Shown here one piece after another: positions 22,036 through 27,672 of a stretch of 27,672 nt of DNA (the stretch's first letter is position 1; each line of letters begins with the position of its first letter). The notes beneath the pieces are model-generated. The model was not told the DNA's origin. It was given only the letters and a program-made list of their open reading frames with translations, and made no database searches. A program made the position numbers and the translations under genes. This DNA is from an uncultured Lachnospiraceae bacterium (GTDB lineage Bacteria > Bacillota > Clostridia > Lachnospirales > Lachnospiraceae): NCBI GenBank assembly GCA_959022495.1, contig CAUEYX010000038.1, positions 1 to 27,672 on the forward strand, read 5' to 3'.

Positions 22036-23640
22036 ATGCGGGACAGAGAGACGATCAGAGAAGCGATAAAGGCAGGAAAAGCCGTGCTTGGGATTGAGCT
22101 TGGATCTACCAGGATAAAGGCGGTCCTGATTGATGAGGATAAATCCCCGGCAGCTTCGGGAAGTTATGCCTGGGAGAATCAATATGTAGATCACATCTGG
22201 ACATACGATATAGACGAGGTGTGGAAAGGGCTTCAGGGCTGTTACAGTGATCTTGTAAGAGATGTAAAAGAGAAATATGATATTCAGCTTAAGAGCCTGG
22301 CGGCAATTGGGGTCAGTGCCATGATGCACGGATATCTGGCTTTTGATGAGAACGGTGGACTGCTCGTCCCCTTCCGCACATGGCGGAATACGATCACCGG
22401 GGAGGCATCCGGGAAACTGACAGAGCTGTTCGGCTATCATATCCCTCAGCGCTGGAGTATTGCGCATTTGTACCAGGCAGTTTTAAATGGGGAAGAGCAT
22501 GTAAAGGACGTCCGCTTCATGACTACGCTGGCAGGCTATATCCATTGGAAGCTGACCGGCCGGAAAGTACTTGGCAGCGGGGATGCGGCAGGTATGTTCC
22601 CTATCAATATCGCGGACAAAGATTATGACAGTGATATGCTGGATCAATTTGACAATCTGGTTTCCGGGGAGGGATTTCCGTGGAAGATCAGGCAGCTTCT
22701 GCCCCAAGTGCTGACAGCGGGACAGGACGCCGGCTGTCTTACAGAGGAAGGAGCCAGACTTCTGGACCCGTCAGGCAGCATCACAGCGGGTATCCCCATG
22801 TGTCCGCCGGAAGGCGACGCTGGCACGGGTATGACCGCCACGAACAGTGTCGCAGTAAGGTCGGGAAATGTGTCCGCGGGGACAAGTGTATTCGCTATGG
22901 CTGTACTGGAAAAAGAACTGGAGAAACCTTATGAGGAGATTGACCTTGTAACAACGCCGGCAGGGGATCTGGTGGCAATGGTGCACTGCAATAACTGTAC
23001 ATCTGATCTGAACGCCTGGGTGGGGCTGTTCAAAGAATTCGCGGAGGCCTTCGGCATGGATGTGAATATGGACCAGCTGTTTGGAACGCTGTATAATAAG
23101 GCGCTGGAGGGTGACGCTGACTGCGGAGGACTGCTTGCCTACAACTATTTTTCCGGCGAACATATCACCGGGTTTGACGAAGGACGTCCCTTGTTTGTCC
23201 GCTCACCCGAGAGCAGGTTCAATCTGGCGAATTTCATGAGGACCCACCTGTACACATCCCTCGGGGCACTGAAAATCGGCATGGATATTCTTCTGAAAAA
23301 GGAACATGTAAAACTGGACCGGCTGATGGGACACGGAGGGCTGTTTAAGACAAAAGGCGTGGGCCAGCGCATCCTGGCGGGAGCGGTCAACACCCCGGTG
23401 TACGTAATGGAAACCGCGGGAGAGGGCGGCGCGTGGGGCATTGCTCTGCTGGCAGATTATCTCGTGCACAAAGAAGAGGGAGAAAGCCTTACGGACTACC
23501 TGGCAGAAAAAGTTTTCCACGATGCCAAAGGAACGGGGATGGACCCTGTTGCGGAGGATGTGGAAGGATACGAGAAATTCATGGAAATATACAGCAGAGG
23601 GCTTGCGATCGAAAGAGCGGCGGTGGACGCGGGAATTTAA
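22036..23640 (+). CDS. FGGY-family carbohydrate kinase (probable L-ribulokinase/xylulokinase)
   Basis: A 534-residue actin-fold sugar kinase. The phosphate-1 motif is VLGIELGSTRIKAVLID, followed by WTYDIDEVWKGL, IGVSAMMHGYLAFDENG, RTWRNTIT, the SAGTSVFAM segment in the C-terminal domain, and GHGGLFKTKGVGQRILAGA with GGAWGIAL near the end. It phosphorylates a ketopentose or similar sugar with ATP. I chose ATG 22036 because AAAGGAGG (about 22019-22026) lies 9 nt upstream; the in-frame ATG at 21997 has a poor RBS. Given araD nearby, L-ribulose is the best guess, but the subfamily cannot be fixed by eye. It follows ddh closely. Confidence 0.85.
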   Translation: MRDRETIREAIKAGKAVLGIELGSTRIKAVLIDEDKSPAASGSYAWENQYVDHIWTYDIDEVWKGLQGCYSDLVRDVKEKYDIQLKSLAAIGVSAMMHGYLAFDENGGLLVPFRTWRNTITGEASGKLTELFGYHIPQRWSIAHLYQAVLNGEEHVKDVRFMTTLAGYIHWKLTGRKVLGSGDAAGMFPINIADKDYDSDMLDQFDNLVSGEGFPWKIRQLLPQVLTAGQDAGCLTEEGARLLDPSGSITAGIPMCPPEGDAGTGMTATNSVAVRSGNVSAGTSVFAMAVLEKELEKPYEEIDLVTTPAGDLVAMVHCNNCTSDLNAWVGLFKEFAEAFGMDVNMDQLFGTLYNKALEGDADCGGLLAYNYFSGEHITGFDEGRPLFVRSPESRFNLANFMRTHLYTSLGALKIGMDILLKKEHVKLDRLMGHGGLFKTKGVGQRILAGAVNTPVYVMETAGEGGAWGIALLADYLVHKEEGESLTDYLAEKVFHDAKGTGMDPVAEDVEGYEKFMEIYSRGLAIERAAVDAGI

Positions 23641-23674
23641 ATCTGGCTCTGAGGGGATCAGGGGGAATGTGTCC

Positions 23675-23713
23675 GCCGGGGAATGGGACTGCAGGGCATA
23701 CCCATTCCCCGGC
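23675..23713. terminator. 13-bp hairpin between convergent genes
   Basis: GCCGGGGAATGGG (23675-23687) pairs perfectly with CCCATTCCCCGGC (23701-23713) around a 13-nt loop. It lies between the + strand kinase and the - strand deacetylase. It lacks a clear T-run on either strand, so it may be a factor-assisted or bidirectional transcription block rather than a classic terminator. Confidence 0.55.
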
Positions 23714-23747
23714 CGGTCTCATCGCATGATCCGAAAACGGCAGAAAA

Positions 23748-24608
23748 TTATTCACACAGTTCTTTCAGCGGCCGGATTTGATAGCCCATTTCCTTCCATT
23801 TTCCGATCAGTTCATCCAGGATTGCCGCATTGGTATCGGAGGTGCTGTGGAGAAGTACGACCGCGCCGGGATGGATTCGGCCCAGCAGTTTGTCGAATGC
23901 TTCTTCCTTTGTGGGCTGATCATCGTCATACCAGTCCACATAGGCAAGGCTCCAGAAAAAGGTTTTATACCCCAGCTCTTCTGCCATCTGGAGATTGCTT
24001 TCGCTGAATTTACCCTGGGGTGGACGGTAGTATTTTGTCATTTCTTCGCCGGTGACTTCTTTGTAAACATCTTCCACATCTTTCAGTTCTTTACGGAAGG
24101 AGTCCATGGATGCGATCTGGGACATGTCGGGATGATGCCATGTATGGTTGCCGACGGTGTGTCCTTCTTCCACCATTCTTCTGACCAGTTCGGGTTCTGA
24201 TTCTATGTAAGTGCCGACCACAAAGAATGTGGCGGATATGTCATGCTTTTTTAATGTATCCAGTATCATGCCAGTGTTCCCGTTTTCATATCCACAGTCA
24301 AATGTCAGATATAGAATTTTTTCGTCCGTGTCCTGGGCGTAGAATGCATCGTACTGCGCCAGCTCTTCAAAAGTAGCATTGGCAATGGGCGGCTGGCCCT
24401 CTTCCTGAAAACTCAGCCCCCAGTTCCCTTCCGCTGAGGCAGTGACAGCCGGGGGATGCACACGGGCCTGGATCTGTTCGGAGAGAAAACCAATGCCTGT
24501 TCCAAGGGCGTAGGAGGCGGCGAACAGAAAGAGAAGAAAGCAGGTTTTTTTCGTCAGAAGGACCTTTCTGCAGAAGGATGGAATTGCTTGTGTAAAAAAA
24601 TATTTCAT
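23748..24608 (-). CDS. pdaA: PdaA-type polysaccharide deacetylase
   Basis: A 286-residue NodB-fold deacetylase with an N-terminal membrane anchor or signal (residues about 18-45) and an extracytoplasmic catalytic domain. Motif 1 is TFDCGYENG (Asp104), the PdaA-specific form. The metal motif is NHTWHHPD (His155, His159), motif 3 is RPPQGKFSE, and VLLHSTSDTN carries catalytic His254. PdaA enzymes deacetylate N-acetylmuramic acid to make muramic delta-lactam in spore cortex, suggesting a spore former. I start at ATG 24608 because AAGGA lies 8 nt upstream; at the in-frame ATG 24617 that SD would abut the start codon. It is the only - strand gene here. Confidence 0.9.
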   Translation of the reverse strand: MKYFFTQAIPSFCRKVLLTKKTCFLLFLFAASYALGTGIGFLSEQIQARVHPPAVTASAEGNWGLSFQEEGQPPIANATFEELAQYDAFYAQDTDEKILYLTFDCGYENGNTGMILDTLKKHDISATFFVVGTYIESEPELVRRMVEEGHTVGNHTWHHPDMSQIASMDSFRKELKDVEDVYKEVTGEEMTKYYRPPQGKFSESNLQMAEELGYKTFFWSLAYVDWYDDDQPTKEEAFDKLLGRIHPGAVVLLHSTSDTNAAILDELIGKWKEMGYQIRPLKELCE

Positions 24609-24704
24609 GTCAGACATTCCTTATCAATATGGAGTTTGTAGATAATATATGAAAGAAATCCTGTGATCTGCACAAAAAACTGCATAAAAAGATGGATAAA
24701 ATGA

Positions 24705-24732
24705 TTGACAAGACCAAAGATCCAGCGATAAT
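24705..24732 (+). promoter_or_regulatory. Promoter of the BMC shell genes
   Basis: A consensus TTGACA (24705-24710), a 16-nt spacer and GATAAT (24727-24732), about 55 nt before the first BMC start. The rest of the 179-nt gap to the divergent deacetylase is AT-rich. A deacetylase promoter is expected there, but I could not place one confidently. Confidence 0.6.
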
Positions 24733-24787
24733 AGAAGTATAGGTAATTTAAACGGTAAATGAATTGGATCATTTCAGGGAGGAAGAG

Positions 24788-25087
24788 ATGGAAGAGCAGT
24801 ATACAGGGATGGCCATAGGAATGTTCGAGCTGGACAGTGAGTGTATCTGTTTTGTGGCGCTGGACGCGGCAGCAAAAGCGGCAAATGTAAAAATACAGGC
24901 AGTGGAGAGAAACCGTCTTTCAGCAGGTGCATGCGTTAAAATGAGAGGCACAGTGTCAGACGTAAAGGCGGCCATGGAAGCGGCGCTTGAGACCGCCCGC
25001 CCTCTGGCAAAGATTGTTTCTCACAATGTGATCGCCGCGCCGGCAGAGGATACAGAGACAGCCATTGCCATGACAGTGAACCGTTAG
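24788..25087 (+). CDS. BMC-domain microcompartment shell protein 1
   Basis: A 99-residue protein that is essentially one BMC domain: TGMAIGMFELDSECICFVALDAAAKAANVKIQAVERN, a short central sheet around AGACVKMRGTVSDVKAAMEAAL, and a HNVIAAPAEDTE tail. Such proteins form hexameric tiles of the polyhedral protein shell around metabolic enzymes. I choose ATG 24788 (AGGGAGG at 24776-24782) over the TTG at 24764. It is divergent from PduA/EutM, lacking the usual KIGSG-type pore loop. The second BMC gene follows after 38 nt. No shell pentamer (EutN/CcmL) or signature enzyme is adjacent. Confidence 0.88.
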   Translation: MEEQYTGMAIGMFELDSECICFVALDAAAKAANVKIQAVERNRLSAGACVKMRGTVSDVKAAMEAALETARPLAKIVSHNVIAAPAEDTETAIAMTVNR

Positions 25088-25125
25088 ACCGACAGTTGGA
25101 TATACGCTGCTGAGATTGGATAAAT

Positions 25126-25440
25126 ATGACTGAGAAAGGAAATGATACAGATATGGGTTATGGAGCTTATGGACTGGTGGAGGTCCTGGGAGAAGCAAAC
25201 GGCATCCTGGTAACGGACCGCATGCTGAAGACAGCAGAAGTAGAGTATGTGACGCAGGACACAAAATGCGGAGGACATGTGCTGATATTTGTAGGTGGAA
25301 GCGTGTCAGCGGTGCAGTCCGCTGTAGACAGCGTGAGAGAGGACCCGCCCTGTCCGGTTGTAAAGTCGGCGGTGGTATCCAATCCTTCCCAGGAGATGAT
25401 TGATATCGTGGAGATGTTTCGCGAGAGGCGCGCGCGCTGA
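25126..25440 (+). CDS. BMC-domain microcompartment shell protein 2
   Basis: A 104-residue BMC-domain protein: AYGLVEVLGEANGILVTDRMLKTAEVEYVTQD, then GGHVLIFVGGSVSAVQSAVDSV, and VVKSAVVSNPSQEMIDIVEMF. It is clearly different from its neighbour, so the pair could form two tile types. The start is uncertain. ATG 25126 gives a 9-residue extension with a weak RBS. ATG 25153 starts at MGYGAYGLVEV, where the domain begins, and has AAAGGA about 12 nt upstream. The tail ends in an Arg-rich RERRAR. It is likely co-transcribed with shell protein 1. Confidence 0.87.
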   Translation: MTEKGNDTDMGYGAYGLVEVLGEANGILVTDRMLKTAEVEYVTQDTKCGGHVLIFVGGSVSAVQSAVDSVREDPPCPVVKSAVVSNPSQEMIDIVEMFRERRAR

Positions 25441-25587
25441 CAAAAGATGTATAAAAACGTGAATCAGCAATCAAGAATAGAAAGTAAAAATAACAAGGAA
25501 TCATCATAGACCGTATTTGCGGAAATGGGACGACAGGATCGGATTTTCCGCGGACGCGGTCTTTCTGATGACAGAAGGGAGAAGGCG

Positions 25588-26382
25588 ATGGAGAGATCAG
25601 TTTTGTTTTTTGATATTGACGGGACTCTGCTCAGTGAAATTACGAAAGAGACCCCGCCCAGCGCCATAGAGGCGCTGTATAAAGCAAAAAAGGCGGGGCA
25701 TCTGCTGTTTATTAATACAGGAAGAACTGTGTGCAGTATCCCGGCAGAGATCAGGAGGCTTCCTTTTGATGGTTATCTCTGTGGCTGCGGCACAGGTATT
25801 TTTTATCAGGAAGAGGCTCTGTTCGAGCGCTCTCTTTCTCAGGAGCGGGGAAAGGAAGTGATCGCGAAAATGTTTGAATGCGGGCTTGGCGGGATCGCGG
25901 AAGGGCCGGAGGATGTCTATTTTCCGGAGCGTATCAGCAGATTTGACAAGCTGGAGTCAACGAGAAGATATTTCCGGCAGAGAGGGATGGGGATTGAGCG
26001 CTCTATGGAGGATGGCAGATTTATTTATGACAAGCTCTTCGTGTATGCTGATGAGAAGAGTGACCTTGCTTCTTTCCTGGCATTTATTGAGGAAGATATG
26101 GAGGCAGTGGACAGGGGCGGCAATGCCTACGAGGTGATCCAGAAAGGATATTCCAAGGCAACAGCCTGCGAATTCATTGCGGAACGGTTTGGATTTCGGA
26201 AAGACCAGGTATACGTCTTTGGGGACAGCAGCAATGACCTCACAATGTTCCAGTACGCGGATCACACAGTGGCAATGGGGGACCACGCGGAGGTTCTGGA
26301 CCCATACACAGAATATGTGACAAAGACAGTTGAAGAGGATGGAATTGCCCATGCGATGCGGCGTTACGGGCTGATAGAGTGA
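25588..26382 (+). CDS. HAD-superfamily phosphatase, Cof type
   Basis: A 264-residue HAD hydrolase of the Cof/YidA subfamily. Motif I is FFDIDGTLL (nucleophile Asp9, acid Asp11), motif II is INTGRT, and the C-terminal motif IV is VYVFGDSSNDLTMF. Between them is the C2-type cap domain. Cof enzymes remove phosphate from sugar phosphates, nucleotides or flavin precursors in the cytoplasm with Mg. I start at ATG 25588, behind AAGGGAGAAGG, not at ATG 25525, whose extra 21 residues are basic and unlike the family. A possible small ORF begins in its stop codon. The substrate is unknown; a sugar phosphate would fit the region. Confidence 0.9.
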   Translation: MERSVLFFDIDGTLLSEITKETPPSAIEALYKAKKAGHLLFINTGRTVCSIPAEIRRLPFDGYLCGCGTGIFYQEEALFERSLSQERGKEVIAKMFECGLGGIAEGPEDVYFPERISRFDKLESTRRYFRQRGMGIERSMEDGRFIYDKLFVYADEKSDLASFLAFIEEDMEAVDRGGNAYEVIQKGYSKATACEFIAERFGFRKDQVYVFGDSSNDLTMFQYADHTVAMGDHAEVLDPYTEYVTKTVEEDGIAHAMRRYGLIE

Positions 26383-26495
26383 CGCGGGTATCCGGGCGGT
26401 ATAGAGGACAGAGAATGGCGGGAAAACTGCCGTGTGTTGAACTGCCCCAGCAGGGTCCGGCGTGGATCGATGATATCAAGAGGTGGAAGAGATGA
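26379..26495 (+). CDS. Possible 38-residue ORF coupled to both neighbours
   Basis: A GTG at 26379 overlaps the HAD stop (GTGA) and opens 38 codons that end at TGA 26493-26495, overlapping the hydroxyacid dehydrogenase ATG (ATGA). An internal ATG at 26415 gives a 26-residue form preceded by AGAGGACAGAGA. The peptide ends PAWIDDIKRWKR, which looks amphipathic and basic. The double 4-nt overlap is typical of coupled operon genes, but could be chance in a 109-nt gap. No known family is recognised. Confidence 0.3.
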   Translation: MTRVSGRYRGQRMAGKLPCVELPQQGPAWIDDIKRWKR

Positions 26496-27475
26496 AGATT
26501 TTTGTATACAATTACAGAGAATTTGACGAGGCAGAATATTTCCAGAAGTTCTCAGAAGAATATGGCGTGGAACTTGGGATCTGTACGGACGCGCCCTCTC
26601 TGGAGAATGCGTGTCTGGCGAAAGGGTACGAGTATGTGACGATCATCACTTCAAAAATCGACAGGGAGCTGATGAAAAAGTTCCATGACATGGGCGTGAA
26701 AATGATCTCCACCAGGACGGTCGGGTATGACCACGTGGATATTGAGGCGGCGAAAGAGTTTGGCATCCATGTAAGTAATGTCTCCTATTCGCCGGAATGT
26801 GTGGCAGACTATACGTTGATGCTGATGCTGATGTCCCTGCGCAGGATGAAACGGATTATGCAGAGAGGAGAGATCAATGATTTTTCCCTGCCCGGTATTC
26901 AGGGAAGAGAGCTTCCCAATTTAACGGTGGGCGTGCTTGGGACAGGACGGATCGGCCAGGCGGTCATCCGGGATCTGTCAGGGTTTCGATGTAAGATTTA
27001 CGCCTATGACAGGTATGAAACGGATGCTGTGAAAGAGTACGCCGAGTACGCGGATCTGGATACAATCTGCCGGGAATGCGATTTGATTACCCTGCATATG
27101 CCTCTGTTGGAAGACAATTTCCACTTGATAGACAGAGAGCGGATTCAGAAAATGAAAGAGGGCGTGGTGATTGTCAACACAGCGAGGGGCGGGCTGATTG
27201 ATACAAAGGCGCTCATAGAAGGGATTGAGTCAGGCAGGATCGGAGCCGCAGGCCTGGATGTGATTGAGGATGAATTCGGCATGTATTATTATGACCGGAA
27301 GTCGGATGTACTCAGCAAGAGGGATCTGTATATCCTCAGAGGTTTTCCCAACGTAGTTGTTACGCCGCACATGGCATTCTATACAGATCAGGCGGTGAGC
27401 GATATGGTGAAGCATTCCATCGAGAGCTGTCTGCTGAGGGAAGAGGGAAAAGAAGATCCCTGGGCGGTCGTATAA
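26492..27475 (+). CDS. D-2-hydroxyacid dehydrogenase (D-lactate dehydrogenase-like)
   Basis: A 327-residue NAD-dependent dehydrogenase with the D-LDH/VanH layout. The substrate domain contains STRTVGYDHVDIEAAKEFG. The Rossmann motif VGVLGTGRIGQ has its Gly cluster at residues 150-155, with the acidic NAD ribose ligand in YAYDRYE. The catalytic residues are Arg232 (NTARGG), a Glu in DVIEDEFG and His293 (TPHMAFYT). It reduces pyruvate or another 2-oxoacid to the D-hydroxyacid. I choose ATG 26492, about 5 nt after AGAGGTGG; a GTG at 26483 would add three residues. It closes the BMC-HAD transcript and is followed by a terminator. Confidence 0.92.
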   Translation: MKIFVYNYREFDEAEYFQKFSEEYGVELGICTDAPSLENACLAKGYEYVTIITSKIDRELMKKFHDMGVKMISTRTVGYDHVDIEAAKEFGIHVSNVSYSPECVADYTLMLMLMSLRRMKRIMQRGEINDFSLPGIQGRELPNLTVGVLGTGRIGQAVIRDLSGFRCKIYAYDRYETDAVKEYAEYADLDTICRECDLITLHMPLLEDNFHLIDRERIQKMKEGVVIVNTARGGLIDTKALIEGIESGRIGAAGLDVIEDEFGMYYYDRKSDVLSKRDLYILRGFPNVVVTPHMAFYTDQAVSDMVKHSIESCLLREEGKEDPWAVV

Positions 27476-27509
27476 TATTGAAATTTTTAACGCAGTATAA
27501 GAGAGCTGT

Positions 27510-27549
27510 AAGGATCTGCAGGAGAATAAGTATCTTGGAGGTCCTTTTT
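27510..27549 (+). terminator. Intrinsic terminator after the hydroxyacid dehydrogenase
   Basis: AAGGATCT (27510-27517) pairs with AGGTCCTT (27539-27546) with one wobble, extended inside by partial pairing, and runs into five Ts. The remaining 123 nt are AT-rich and show no feature I can support. Confidence 0.65.
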
Positions 27550-27672
27550 CTATACAATAAAGCCTTTTGTTCAGATCTGGGATAAAAGCAATTCCTCTAA
27601 AAACTGTATAATTCTAATAATCATTTAATAGATTTCTAATTATCTCTTTAGATGTTCTTATATGCCGGTATA

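Noticed and set aside
23441..24007. 188-codon + strand frame bridging the kinase and deacetylase
   Set aside because: It overlaps the kinase 3' end in another frame, crosses the 13-bp hairpin and runs antisense to the deacetylase.

Overview
The window looks like a chromosomal segment of a gut-type Clostridia, most likely Lachnospiraceae. The signs are a CIRCE-controlled groESL operon, Firmicutes-type -35/-10 promoters, strong AGGAGG ribosome binding sites, a meso-diaminopimelate dehydrogenase gene, bacterial microcompartment shell genes, and remnants of the conjugative elements common in that family. This placement is inferred from gene content and protein style; no 16S gene is present.

Layout. 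(1) 1-6320 is core chromosome: a palindrome, then groES-groEL behind a perfect CIRCE operator, guaB with its own promoter, and rpsB-tsf with a promoter, a leader and an intergenic attenuator-like hairpin. (2) About 6340-17830 is an accessory island. Its left edge is a run of five hairpins followed by an excisionase-like HTH gene and an overlapping LysR regulator. Its cargo is a same-strand cluster: cytoplasmic flavin reductase, lipoprotein hydrolase, YqhD-like alcohol dehydrogenase, two lipoprotein flavodoxins, a DUF4405-like membrane protein, two aldo/keto reductases, two more lipoprotein esterases and a broken flavin reductase. Its right edge is a decayed conjugative-element sigma factor abutting a 5'-truncated surface protein. 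No integrase or relaxase is visible, so the island appears immobile. (3) 17834-27672 is native-looking chromosome again: the surface-protein remnant, a split threonine/serine exporter, araD, ddh, an FGGY sugar kinase, a convergent PdaA-type deacetylase, two BMC shell proteins, a HAD phosphatase, a possible coupled 38-codon ORF and a D-2-hydroxyacid dehydrogenase.

How the genes may work together. In the island, five of the cargo proteins carry lipoprotein signals: three alpha/beta hydrolases and two flavodoxins. They are encoded with one histidine-rich membrane protein of cytochrome b style and several soluble NAD(P)H oxidoreductases. This suggests surface ester hydrolysis coupled to transmembrane flavin/heme redox chemistry, followed by cytoplasmic aldehyde or ketone reduction, all under a LysR regulator. 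That is an inference from domains and gene order and is the most interesting system here. The second candidate is the pair of BMC shell genes with no recognisable enzyme core, lying near an AraD-family enzyme, a sugar kinase and a hydroxyacid dehydrogenase.
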